A DNA stretch of 64,000 nt, from positions 744,001 to 808,000 of the forward strand of contig NZ_CP011526.1 in the NCBI RefSeq assembly GCF_001027105.1, read 5' to 3'. The notes under the pieces were generated by a model. It saw only the letters and a list, made by a program, of their open reading frames with translations. It did no database searches and was not told where the DNA came from. The stretch is from Staphylococcus aureus. Its GTDB lineage: Bacteria; Bacillota; Bacilli; Staphylococcales; Staphylococcaceae. The position numbers were made by a program, and so were the translations under genes. Positions 1 through 8,724 of this stretch are shown one piece after another (position 1 is the stretch's first letter; every line of letters begins with the position of its first letter).

Positions 1-3
1 AAT

Positions 4-870
4 TTATTTTTTTATTATTTTGGCGTCTCGGCGTGCTTTTTCAAACATGTAATAACTTGCACCGATAATAACGACGTAACCTAATGTTGCATAGAAATCT
101 GGAGATTCTCCGAATAGAATAAATCCAAGTATTGCTGTGAAAATTATAGATGCATACGTAAAAATAGAAATATCTTTTGCTGCTGCAAAACTATATGCTA
201 AAGTAACACCAATTTGACCCACAGCGGCAGCTAAGCCAGCCCCTAATAGATAAAGTATTTGCATCTGACTCATTGGTTCATAAGTATATGCAGTGAAAGG
301 TATTAAAACGATGACAGAAAATAAGGAGAAGTAAAATACTATAGTATATGGTGCTTCTCTTGTACTAAGTGCTCGAACACATGTATATGCTGATGCTGCA
401 AAAATACCTGAGAATAAGCCAGCTAATGATGGAATCATAGATGATGAAAATTCAGGTTTCACTATTAAAAGCATACCTAAAATAGCAATTATCATTGCTG
501 TAATTTGATACTTCCTTACCTTTTCATGTAAGAAAACAATGCTTAATAAAATCGTCCAGAAAGGATTGAGTTTCATTAATGAATCGGCATCACTAAGTAC
601 CATATGATCAATGGCATAAATATTTAACAATACACCAATAAGTCCAAGTGTTGATCGTGTTATTAATAAGGGTTGACTTGAAAGTCTGCCAAACATTGGC
701 TGATGGTATTTATATATAAAAAATAATGGAATAAACATTGCTACTAAGTTTCGTGCTAATGATTTTTGAAAAACAGGAAGGTCACCTGCAAGTCTGAAAA
801 ACACTGACATAAAACTGAAACCAATAGCCGAAATTAAAATGGCAATGATACCTTTTACTTTAGGATTCAA
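4..870 (-). CDS. DMT-family (EamA) membrane transporter
   Basis: A 288-residue, very hydrophobic protein with about ten membrane segments arranged as two EamA repeats, the usual drug/metabolite transporter layout. A Glu-Lys pair (LHEKVRK) ends the first repeat and a matching FGES motif lies in the second; both are typical of the family. It probably exports a small metabolite across the cell membrane, but the substrate cannot be read from the sequence. The start is TTG at 868-870, eight bases after a GAGG ribosome site, and the stop falls just inside the window. It is transcribed away from the nrd operon. Family call is firm; function is not. Confidence 0.8.
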   Translation of the reverse strand: MNPKVKGIIAILISAIGFSFMSVFFRLAGDLPVFQKSLARNLVAMFIPLFFIYKYHQPMFGRLSSQPLLITRSTLGLIGVLLNIYAIDHMVLSDADSLMKLNPFWTILLSIVFLHEKVRKYQITAMIIAILGMLLIVKPEFSSSMIPSLAGLFSGIFAASAYTCVRALSTREAPYTIVFYFSLFSVIVLIPFTAYTYEPMSQMQILYLLGAGLAAAVGQIGVTLAYSFAAAKDISIFTYASIIFTAILGFILFGESPDFYATLGYVVIIGASYYMFEKARRDAKIIKK

Positions 871-940
871 TTTTATCGCCTCTTTTATATAAAATTAACG
901 TATTTATATTAGCATAAAACAACATGTTGTGCATAAATAG

Positions 941-968
941 TTGAAATTTACTATAAAAAGACTATAAT
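941..968 (+). promoter_or_regulatory. Sigma-A-type promoter under a LexA-type box
   Basis: TTGAAA at 941-946 and TATAAT at 963-968 are separated by 16 bp. The expected start lies about 975, directly against the LexA-type box at 978-991. No gene of normal size follows closely; nrdI begins about 700 bp downstream. Whether it feeds a short RNA or the nrd operon is unknown. Confidence 0.5.
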
Positions 969-977
969 AGACTGTAG

Positions 978-991
978 CGAACAAACGTTCT
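978..991. promoter_or_regulatory. LexA (SOS) box
   Basis: CGAACAAACGTTCT matches the Gram-positive LexA/DinR consensus CGAACRNRYGTTYC at 13 of 14 positions. It is the same core as the box in front of uvrB in this window (31733-31746). It sits just after a -10 element, a normal place for repression. Confidence 0.65.
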
Positions 992-1243
992 GTGTTTATT
1001 TGTCGGAATAATAGGGCATTACACTTTTATGAATGTTTGTGTTATTACATAAAACAAATATCAATTCAGTATCAAGCTAATAAGCTTTTTCTTGATTTCT
1101 GTTGATACAATTGAGATTGACACAGATTTAAAAAAATCAAGTGATATCTACTAAAAAATTTTTTTAAATTTGTTCAAGTTTTTCTAATTTAGTATTGGTG
1201 CCTAGTTGGAACGTTTTACGAACATTCGATTAGAAAATGGCAC

Positions 1244-1272
1244 TTTAAATCATAGTGTGTCTTATGTATAAT
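1244..1272 (+). promoter_or_regulatory. Likely nrdIEF promoter
   Basis: TATAAT at 1267-1272 lies 17 bp after TTTAAA at 1244-1249, a weak -35. The predicted start near 1279 falls inside the first NrdR box, which fits repression by NrdR. Predicted from pattern only. Confidence 0.55.
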
Positions 1273-1275
1273 GAA

Positions 1276-1291
1276 ACACATAATATAGTGT
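1276..1291. promoter_or_regulatory. NrdR box 1
   Basis: ACACATAATATAGTGT closely matches the 16-bp NrdR palindrome (acaCwAtATaTwGtgt). NrdR is the ATP/dATP-sensing zinc-ribbon repressor of ribonucleotide reductase genes. The box overlaps the predicted start. Confidence 0.8.
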
Positions 1292-1307
1292 TGGTGAAAC
1301 GAAAAAG

Positions 1308-1323
1308 ACACAATATCTTGTGT
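1308..1323. promoter_or_regulatory. NrdR box 2
   Basis: ACACAATATCTTGTGT is a second NrdR palindrome starting exactly 32 bp after the first. That is about three helical turns, the spacing typical of paired NrdR sites that bind cooperatively on one face. Confidence 0.8.
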
Positions 1324-1670
1324 TTTGTATGCAAATGCTTTATTTATGAAGAAATTACATTTAAAAGTAATTTAACACAGAAATTTAATAGTTATTATCA
1401 ATTAATAGTCATATTTTTAGAAAATGTACTGAGCAAATGGAAGATATCCAATGATGTAAACACTACATATAGTGATTTTTATACATTCAACCCATATAAG
1501 CTACTATTTTCTCAAATATAAATCTATGCAATTGGTTTACATTTGAGAAAATAAGTAGCTTCATTATAGTTAATACAATGCTGAGATAACCATAGTAACC
1601 ATGTTGTTAAAGCATTTTTTAATTGGAATGACTACTTTATTTAAAAGGGTTGAAGAAAGAAGGTGATCCA

Positions 1671-2069
1671 ATGAAAATAATATATTTTTCATTTACTGGA
1701 AATGTCCGTCGTTTTATTAAGAGAACAGAACTTGAAAATACGCTTGAGATTACAGCAGAAAATTGTATGGAACCAGTTCATGAACCGTTTATTATCGTTA
1801 CTGGCACTATTGGATTTGGAGAAGTACCAGAACCCGTTCAATCTTTTTTAGAAGTTAATCATCAATACATCAGAGGTGTGGCAGCTAGCGGTAATCGAAA
1901 TTGGGGACTAAATTTCGCAAAAGCGGGTCGCACGATATCAGAAGAGTATAATGTCCCTTTATTAATGAAGTTTGAGTTACATGGAAAAAACAAAGACGTT
2001 ATTGAATTTAAGAACAAGGTGGGTAATTTTAATGAAAACCATGGAAGAGAAAAAGTACAATCATATTGA
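1671..2069 (+). CDS. nrdI: NrdI, flavodoxin-like RNR activator
   Basis: A 132-residue flavodoxin-like protein. In class Ib ribonucleotide reductase systems NrdI supplies the oxidant that lets NrdF build its Mn(III)2-tyrosyl radical. Visible features are the N-terminal phosphate-binding loop ([11 protein letters not shown]), the loop [14 protein letters not shown] and the conserved SGNRNWG motif, all contacting FMN in known NrdI proteins. The start is ATG 1671, placed behind AGAAGGTGAT; an upstream TTG at 1650 lacks a site. It overlaps nrdE by 38 bp, so the two are translated together from the NrdR-controlled operon. Confidence 0.95.
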
Positions 2070-4137
2070 ATTAAATAATGAGGTCACTAAACGAAGAGAA
2101 GATGGATTCTTTAGTTTAGAAAAAGACCAAGAAGCTTTAGTAGCTTATTTAGAAGAAGTAAAAGACAAAACAATCTTCTTCGACACTGAAATCGAGCGTT
2201 TACGTTATTTAGTAGACAACGATTTTTATTTCAATGTGTTTGATATTTATAGTGAAGCGGATCTAATTGAAATCACTGATTATGCAAAATCAATCCCGTT
2301 TAATTTTGCAAGTTATATGTCAGCTAGTAAATTTTTCAAAGATTACGCTTTGAAAACAAATGATAAAAGTCAATACTTAGAAGACTATAATCAACACGTT
2401 GCCATTGTTGCTTTATACCTAGCAAATGGTAATAAAGCACAAGCTAAACAATTTATTTCTGCTATGGTTGAACAAAGATATCAACCAGCGACACCAACAT
2501 TTTTAAACGCAGGCCGTGCGCGTCGTGGTGAGCTAGTGTCATGTTTCTTATTAGAAGTGGATGACAGCTTAAATTCAATTAACTTTATTGATTCAACTGC
2601 AAAACAATTAAGTAAAATTGGGGGCGGCGTTGCAATTAACTTATCTAAATTGCGTGCACGTGGTGAAGCAATTAAAGGAATTAAAGGCGTAGCGAAAGGC
2701 GTTTTACCTATTGCTAAGTCACTTGAAGGTGGCTTTAGCTATGCAGATCAACTTGGTCAACGCCCTGGTGCTGGTGCTGTGTACTTAAATATCTTCCATT
2801 ATGATGTAGAAGAATTTTTAGATACTAAAAAAGTAAATGCGGATGAAGATTTACGTTTATCTACAATATCAACTGGTTTAATTGTTCCATCTAAATTCTT
2901 CGATTTAGCTAAAGAAGGTAAGGACTTTTATATGTTTGCACCTCATACAGTTAAAGAAGAATATGGTGTGACATTAGACGATATCGATTTAGAAAAATAT
3001 TATGATGACATGGTTGCAAACCCAAATGTTGAGAAAAAGAAAAAGAATGCGCGTGAAATGTTGAATTTAATTGCGCAAACACAATTACAATCAGGTTATC
3101 CATATTTAATGTTTAAAGATAATGCTAACAGAGTGCATCCGAATTCAAACATTGGACAAATTAAAATGAGTAACTTATGTACGGAAATTTTCCAACTACA
3201 AGAAACTTCAATTATTAATGACTATGGTATTGAAGACGAAATTAAACGTGATATTTCTTGTAACTTGGGCTCATTAAATATTGTTAATGTAATGGAAAGC
3301 GGAAAATTCAGAGATTCAGTTCACTCTGGTATGGACGCATTAACTGTTGTGAGTGATGTAGCAAATATTCAAAATGCACCAGGAGTTAGAAAAGCTAACA
3401 GTGAATTACATTCAGTTGGTCTTGGTGTGATGAATTTACACGGTTACCTAGCAAAAAATAAAATTGGTTATGAGTCAGAAGAAGCAAAAGATTTTGCAAA
3501 TATCTTCTTTATGATGATGAATTTCTACTCAATCGAACGTTCAATGGAAATCGCTAAAGAGCGTGGTATCAAATATCAAGACTTTGAAAAGTCTGATTAT
3601 GCTAATGGCAAATATTTCGAGTTCTATACAACTCAAGAATTTGAACCTCAATTCGAAAAAGTACGTGAATTATTCGATGGTATGGCTATTCCTACTTCTG
3701 AGGATTGGAAGAAACTACAACAAGATGTTGAACAATATGGTTTATATCATGCATATAGATTAGCAATTGCTCCAACACAAAGTATTTCTTATGTTCAAAA
3801 TGCAACAAGTTCTGTAATGCCAATCGTTGACCAAATTGAACGTCGTACTTATGGTAATGCGGAAACATTTTACCCTATGCCATTCTTATCACCACAAACA
3901 ATGTGGTACTACAAATCAGCATTCAATACTGATCAGATGAAATTAATCGATTTAATTGCGACAATTCAAACGCATATTGACCAAGGTATCTCAACGATCC
4001 TTTATGTTAATTCTGAAATTTCTACACGTGAGTTAGCAAGATTATATGTATATGCGCACTATAAAGGATTAAAATCACTTTACTATACTAGAAATAAATT
4101 ATTAAGTGTAGAAGAATGTACAAGTTGTTCTATCTAA
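2032..4137 (+). CDS. nrdE: Class Ib ribonucleotide reductase, alpha subunit
   Basis: A 701-residue NrdE, the catalytic subunit that reduces ribonucleoside diphosphates to deoxyribonucleotides in the cytoplasm. The radical cysteine lies in NLCTEI (N381, C383, E385). The active-site disulfide pair is C171 (SCFLLE) and C410 (SCNLGS). The C-terminal redox pair C696/C699 (CTSC) passes electrons from the NrdH-type donor. There is no N-terminal ATP cone, as expected for class Ib. The start ATG 2032, preceded by AAGGTGGG, lies inside nrdI; ATG 2041 is a possible alternative. The ATG at 1972 would add an NrdI-overlapping tail absent from relatives. Confidence 0.97.
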
Positions 4138-4154
4138 CAATTAAATGTTGAAAA

Positions 4155-4219
4155 TGACAAACAGCTAATCATCTGGTCTGAATTAGCAGATGATTAGACT
4201 GCTATGTCTGTATTTGTCA
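4155..4219 (+). other. Structured element between nrdE and nrdF
   Basis: CTAATCATCTG (4165-4175) and CAGATGATTAG (4187-4197) form a perfect 11-bp stem with an 11-nt loop. TGACAAA (4155-4161) pairs with TTTGTCA (4213-4219) to close it from outside. No U run follows, so it is not a plain terminator. It could be an mRNA processing or stability element that sets the NrdE:NrdF ratio; this is inference. Confidence 0.5.
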
Positions 4220-4254
4220 ATTATTGAGTAACATTACAGGAGGAAATTATATTC

Positions 4255-5226
4255 ATGATAGCTGTTAATTGGAACACACAAGAAGATATGACGAATATGT
4301 TTTGGAGACAAAATATATCTCAAATGTGGGTTGAAACAGAATTTAAAGTATCAAAAGACATTGCAAGTTGGAAGACTTTATCTGAAGCTGAACAAGACAC
4401 ATTTAAAAAAGCATTAGCTGGTTTAACAGGCTTAGATACACATCAAGCAGATGATGGCATGCCTTTAGTTATGCTACATACGACTGACTTAAGGAAAAAA
4501 GCAGTTTATTCATTTATGGCGATGATGGAGCAAATACACGCGAAAAGCTATTCACATATTTTCACAACACTATTACCATCTAGTGAAACAAACTACCTAT
4601 TAGATGAATGGGTTTTAGAGGAACCCCATTTAAAATATAAATCTGATAAAATTGTTGCTAATTATCACAAACTTTGGGGTAAAGAAGCTTCGATATACGA
4701 CCAATATATGGCCAGAGTTACGAGTGTATTTTTAGAAACATTCTTATTCTTCTCAGGTTTCTATTATCCACTATATCTTGCTGGTCAAGGGAAAATGACG
4801 ACATCAGGTGAAATCATTCGTAAAATTCTTTTAGATGAATCTATTCATGGTGTATTTACCGGTTTAGATGCACAGCATTTACGAAATGAACTATCTGAAA
4901 GTGAGAAACAAAAAGCAGATCAAGAAATGTATAAATTGCTAAATGACTTGTATTTAAATGAAGAGTCATACACAAAAATGTTATACGATGATCTTGGAAT
5001 CACTGAAGATGTGCTAAACTATGTTAAATATAATGGAAACAAAGCACTTTCAAACTTAGGCTTTGAACCTTATTTTGAGGAACGTGAATTTAACCCAATC
5101 ATTGAGAATGCCTTAGATACAACAACTAAAAACCATGACTTCTTCTCAGTAAAAGGTGATGGTTATGTATTAGCATTAAACGTAGAAGCATTACAAGATG
5201 ATGACTTTGTATTTGACAACAAATAA
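4255..5226 (+). CDS. nrdF: Class Ib ribonucleotide reductase, beta subunit
   Basis: A 323-residue NrdF, the radical-generating partner of NrdE. The dimetal ligands are visible in order: Asp in GLDTHQADD, Glu and His in EQIHAKSY, Glu in FLETFLFF, and Glu and His in DESIHG. The radical tyrosine is the Tyr of HAKSYSH, next to the metal site. The C-terminal tail ending DDFVFDNK is the usual docking peptide for NrdE. The ATG at 4255 follows a strong AGGAGGAAA site. It belongs to the nrdIEF operon, behind the hairpin element between nrdE and nrdF. Confidence 0.97.
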   Translation: MIAVNWNTQEDMTNMFWRQNISQMWVETEFKVSKDIASWKTLSEAEQDTFKKALAGLTGLDTHQADDGMPLVMLHTTDLRKKAVYSFMAMMEQIHAKSYSHIFTTLLPSSETNYLLDEWVLEEPHLKYKSDKIVANYHKLWGKEASIYDQYMARVTSVFLETFLFFSGFYYPLYLAGQGKMTTSGEIIRKILLDESIHGVFTGLDAQHLRNELSESEKQKADQEMYKLLNDLYLNEESYTKMLYDDLGITEDVLNYVKYNGNKALSNLGFEPYFEEREFNPIIENALDTTTKNHDFFSVKGDGYVLALNVEALQDDDFVFDNK

Positions 5227-5237
5227 CAATTAAATTA

Positions 5238-5309
5238 AAAGACCTTCACATGTAAAGGGAAATAGCGATTCGTTTCGTCTTGTCTCCTACATGTTGAAGG
5301 TCTTTTTTT
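5238..5309 (+). terminator. Terminator after nrdF
   Basis: AAAGACCTTCACATGTA is mirrored by TACATGTTGAAGGTCTTT around a roughly 40-nt loop and is followed by seven T residues. It closes the nrd operon. Confidence 0.8.
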
Positions 5310-5334
5310 ATGTGTATCTAACTCATTATGAGTC

Positions 5335-5723
5335 TGAGTAAGAAATCAATGCTCTAAGATGTACAATGCTATTTATATTGGCAGTAGTTGGCGGGGCCCC
5401 AACACAGAAGCAGGCGGAAAGTCAGCTAACAATATTGTGCAAGTTGGCGGGGCCCCAACATAGAAGCAGGCGGAAAGTCAGCTAACAATAATGTGCAAGT
5501 TGGCGGGGCCCCAACATAAAAGCAGGCGGAAAGTCAGCTAACAATATTGTGCAAGTTCGGGCGGGGCCCCAACATAAAGAAAAACTTTTTCCTTTAGAAA
5601 TTATCACTTCCACATGAGTTTTACTCATGTATTCCTATTTTTAAGTACACATTAGCTGAGGCTAATGTTAAGAACCACTACTTAATCAATCATTAGTAGT
5701 TTTTATCATTTCCACTATTCCCA
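5335..5723 (-). repeat. STAR repeat element A (four 56-bp units)
   Basis: GGCGGGGCCCCAAC cores start at about 5387, 5443, 5499 and 5555, exactly 56 bp apart, with nearly identical filler between them. These match the STAR repeats of S. aureus intergenic regions. The downstream part (about 5620-5720) is the reverse complement of a segment also present in blocks C (36.9 kb) and D (42.2 kb). Ends resemble TGGGACAnAAATnA inverted repeats, degenerate here. Confidence 0.8.
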
Positions 5724-5890
5724 GACATCAAAATCTTAAGTGTTCTATTTTACTTTAAGTAAACAAAATACACATTCCGAAAAATTAAATTTCAGTTTAA
5801 TTGCAAATATCAATAAAATTGACACTAAATTATTTGAAAGGCTATTGAAATTATGGTCAAAAAACGCTACTATTAATGAGAAATATTATC

Positions 5891-5909
5891 AATGATAATG
5901 ATTATCATT
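5891..5909. promoter_or_regulatory. Fur box of the sst operon
   Basis: AATGATAATGATTATCATT is an almost perfect 19-bp Fur palindrome placed just before the sstA ribosome site. It predicts iron-repressed expression of sstABCD, which agrees with the known iron regulation of this operon. Confidence 0.92.
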
Positions 5910-5933
5910 AATTTAAAGGGAGAAAAATTTGTA

Positions 5934-6905
5934 ATGAAGTATTTATTAAAGGGAAATATTTTGCTTCTATTACTAATATTGTTGACAATTATTTCGTTGT
6001 TCATAGGTGTGAGTGAACTATCAATTAAAGATTTACTACATTTAACTGAGTCACAGCGGAATATTTTATTCTCAAGCCGAATACCAAGGACGATGAGTAT
6101 TTTAATTGCTGGAAGTTCGTTGGCTTTAGCAGGCTTGATAATGCAACAAATGATGCAAAATAAGTTTGTTAGTCCGACTACAGCTGGAACGATGGAATGG
6201 GCTAAACTAGGTATTTTAATTGCTTTATTGTTCTTTCCAACCGGTCATATTTTATTAAAACTAGTATTTGCTGTTATTTGCAGTATTTGCGGTACGTTTT
6301 TATTTGTTAAAATCATTGATTTTATAAAAGTGAAAGATGTCATTTTTGTACCGCTTTTAGGAATTATGATGGGTGGGATTGTTGCAAGTTTCACAACCTT
6401 CATCTCATTGCGCACGAATGCTGTTCAAAGCATTGGTAACTGGCTTAACGGGAACTTTGCCATTATCACAAGTGGACGCTATGAAATTTTATATTTAAGT
6501 ATTCCTCTTTTAGCATTGACATATCTTTTTGCTAATCATTTCACGATTGTAGGAATGGGTAAAGACTTTACTAATAATTTAGGTTTGAGTTACGAAAAAT
6601 TAATTAACATCGCATTGTTTATTACTGCAACTATTACAGCATTGGTAGTGGTGACTGTTGGAACATTACCGTTCTTAGGACTAGTAATACCAAATATTAT
6701 TTCAATTTATCGAGGTGATCATTTGAAAAATGCTATCCCTCATACGATGATGTTAGGTGCCATCTTTGTATTATTTTCTGATATAGTTGGCAGAATTGTT
6801 GTTTATCCATATGAAATAAATATTGGTTTAACAATAGGTGTATTTGGAACAATCATTTTCCTTATCTTGCTTATGAAAGGTAGGAAAAATTATGCGCAAC
6901 AATAA
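5934..6905 (+). CDS. sstA: Siderophore ABC transporter permease SstA
   Basis: A 323-residue FecCD-type permease with about nine or ten membrane helices. With SstB it forms the channel of the Sst importer, which brings catechol- and catecholamine-bound iron into the cell. The family motifs near SRIPRTMSILIAGSSLALAG (N-terminal third) and GTLPFLGLVIPNI (C-terminal third) are clear. I start it at ATG 5934 behind AAAGGGAG; an in-frame ATG at 5892 would translate the Fur box itself and has no ribosome site. It overlaps sstB by 14 bp, and its expression should follow iron supply through the Fur box. Confidence 0.93.
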   Translation: MKYLLKGNILLLLLILLTIISLFIGVSELSIKDLLHLTESQRNILFSSRIPRTMSILIAGSSLALAGLIMQQMMQNKFVSPTTAGTMEWAKLGILIALLFFPTGHILLKLVFAVICSICGTFLFVKIIDFIKVKDVIFVPLLGIMMGGIVASFTTFISLRTNAVQSIGNWLNGNFAIITSGRYEILYLSIPLLALTYLFANHFTIVGMGKDFTNNLGLSYEKLINIALFITATITALVVVTVGTLPFLGLVIPNIISIYRGDHLKNAIPHTMMLGAIFVLFSDIVGRIVVYPYEINIGLTIGVFGTIIFLILLMKGRKNYAQQ

Positions 6906-7848
6906 TAAAAAAATAATGCTTTTAATTGCAGTAACGTTATTAATTAGTATGCTGTACTTATTTGTAGGTATTGATTTTGAAATATTTGAATATCAATTTT
7001 CAAGTCGTTTAAGAAAGTTCATATTAATTATTTTAGTAGGTGCTGCCATTGCAACTTCAGTGGTGATTTTTCAAGCGATTACAAATAACCGTCTATTGAC
7101 ACCATCAATAATGGGGTTAGATGCAGTTTATTTATTTATCAAAGTATTGCCAGTCTTTTTATTTGGAATTCAATCGGTATGGGTTACTAATGTATATTTG
7201 AACTTTATATTAACACTTATAACGATGGTGTTATTCGCACTAATCCTATTCCAAGGTATCTTTAAAATCGGACATTTTTCAATTTATTTTATCTTACTTA
7301 TTGGTGTCCTTTTAGGAACATTTTTTAGAAGCATAACAGGTTTTATTCAACTGATTATGGATCCTGAGTCATTTTTAGCAATACAAAGTAGTATGTTTGC
7401 TAATTTTAATGCTTCTAATTCGAATTTAGTTACTTTCTCAGCAGTGCTATTAGTAATCTTATTAGTCATTACAATTTTACTATTGCCTTATTTAGATGTA
7501 TTGCTTTTAGGTCGTGCTGAAGCAATTAATCTTGGGATATCGTATGAAAAATTAACGCGAATTCTACTTGTAATAGTCTCAGTTTTAGTTTCTGTGTCAA
7601 CTGCATTAGTAGGACCAATTACATTTTTAGGTTTATTAACTGTAAATCTAGCGCATGAACTAATGAAGACGTATGAACATAAGTATATTTTAATTGCGAC
7701 AATTTGCTTGAGTTGGATTAGTTTATTTAGTGCGCAATGGGTAGTTGAAAGTGTGTTTGAAGCTACGACAGAAATGAGTATACTTATTGATTTGATTGGT
7801 GGAAGTTATTTCATTTATCTATTAGTTAGAAGGAGAAATGCGCAATGA
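6892..7848 (+). CDS. sstB: Siderophore ABC transporter permease SstB
   Basis: A 318-residue second FecCD-type permease with about nine membrane helices and the family segment VGPITFLGLLTVNLAHE near residues 240-260, the region that contacts the ATPase. It pairs with SstA in the membrane. The start codon lies inside sstA, behind AGGTAGGA, and its end overlaps sstC by 4 bp, so synthesis of all three is probably coupled. Confidence 0.93.
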   Translation: MRNNNKKIMLLIAVTLLISMLYLFVGIDFEIFEYQFSSRLRKFILIILVGAAIATSVVIFQAITNNRLLTPSIMGLDAVYLFIKVLPVFLFGIQSVWVTNVYLNFILTLITMVLFALILFQGIFKIGHFSIYFILLIGVLLGTFFRSITGFIQLIMDPESFLAIQSSMFANFNASNSNLVTFSAVLLVILLVITILLLPYLDVLLLGRAEAINLGISYEKLTRILLVIVSVLVSVSTALVGPITFLGLLTVNLAHELMKTYEHKYILIATICLSWISLFSAQWVVESVFEATTEMSILIDLIGGSYFIYLLVRRRNAQ

Positions 7849-8606
7849 TTCAAGTTGAAAATTTAACTAAAACTATAAATAATCAAATGATATTGGAAGA
7901 TATTAGCATAGATATCGAAAAAGGTAAATTGACTTCTTTAATTGGACCTAATGGTGCGGGTAAGAGTACTTTACTTTCAGCGATATGTAGGTTAATTCGT
8001 TTTGAGAACGGTGAAGTGAAAATAGATGGACAGCTCATGTCTGATTATAAAAATAATGACTTGTCGAAAAAAATATCTATATTAAAACAAACAAACCATA
8101 CTGAAATGAATATTACGGTAGAGCAGTTGGTAAACTTTGGACGATTCCCTTATTCTAAAGGTCGTTTGACGAAAGAGGATCATGATATTGTCAATGATGC
8201 GCTAGATTTGTTGCAACTACAAGATATCAGAAATCGTAATATTAAGTCATTATCTGGTGGACAACGTCAGCGTGCATACATTGCAATGACAATAGCACAA
8301 GATACTGAATATATTTTGCTAGATGAACCATTAAATAATTTAGATATGAAGCATGCTGTTCAAATTATGCAAACGTTAAAAATGTTAGCGCATAAAATGA
8401 ATAAAGCGATTGTCATTGTGTTACATGATATTAACTTTGCGTCCTGTTATTCAGATCAGATTGTAGCATTGAAAAACGGACAACTAGTTAAGTCAGATTT
8501 GAAAGATAATGTCATTCAAAGTAGTGTTTTAAGTGATTTATATGACATGAATATTCAAATTGAACATATAAGAAATCAAAGGATTTGTTTATATTTTAAG
8601 GATTGA
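7845..8606 (+). CDS. sstC: Siderophore ABC transporter ATPase SstC
   Basis: A 253-residue FecE/FepC-type ATP-binding subunit on the cytoplasmic face. In order it shows Walker A (GPNGAGKST, about residues 36-44), a Q-loop (LKQTNH), the ABC signature LSGGQRQRAYIA, Walker B (YILLDEPLNN) and the switch histidine (VLHDINFA). All catalytic positions are intact. It overlaps sstB by 4 bp; sstD follows after a 118-bp gap. Confidence 0.95.
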   Translation: MIQVENLTKTINNQMILEDISIDIEKGKLTSLIGPNGAGKSTLLSAICRLIRFENGEVKIDGQLMSDYKNNDLSKKISILKQTNHTEMNITVEQLVNFGRFPYSKGRLTKEDHDIVNDALDLLQLQDIRNRNIKSLSGGQRQRAYIAMTIAQDTEYILLDEPLNNLDMKHAVQIMQTLKMLAHKMNKAIVIVLHDINFASCYSDQIVALKNGQLVKSDLKDNVIQSSVLSDLYDMNIQIEHIRNQRICLYFKD

Positions 8607-8724
8607 TAATTTGGAGACACTTTAAAGGGGTGATGCGCCAATTAAAGAAGGGTTAAACGTAAAGCATTTATTTATATTTCACATCAAGCACACAGATTAA
8701 GCCAAAAGAGGAGAATATTATATT

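Larger units (their letters stand above)
871..1670. other. Long intergenic region before nrdI
   Basis: These 800 bp hold the LexA-box promoter (941-991), a weak hairpin with a T run near 1074-1092 that might end a short transcript, and the nrd promoter with two NrdR boxes (1244-1323). A leader of nearly 400 nt then runs to nrdI. The 88-codon open frame at 1255-1521 overlaps both NrdR boxes and has no credible ribosome site, so I do not treat it as a gene. Confidence 0.5.

Noticed and set aside
1219..1228. CGAACATTCG before nrdI as a second LexA box
   Set aside because: The half-sites are not arranged as CGAAC-N4-GTTCG, so it does not fit the consensus.
1255..1521. 88-codon open frame before nrdI
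   Set aside because: It overlaps both NrdR boxes and the predicted start, lacks a ribosome site and has no recognisable domain.
871..1670. A cobalamin or other known riboswitch in front of nrdI
   Set aside because: No B12-box or other recognisable aptamer core; class Ib RNR genes are usually NrdR-controlled, as seen here.
5387..5573. Regularly spaced repeats that could be a CRISPR array
   Set aside because: The filler between the GGGGCCCC cores is nearly identical in each unit, so there are no unique spacers, and no cas genes are present. This is a STAR tandem array.
5892..5933. An upstream ATG for sstA
   Set aside because: It would translate the Fur box and has no ribosome site; ATG 5934 has AAAGGGAG at good distance.
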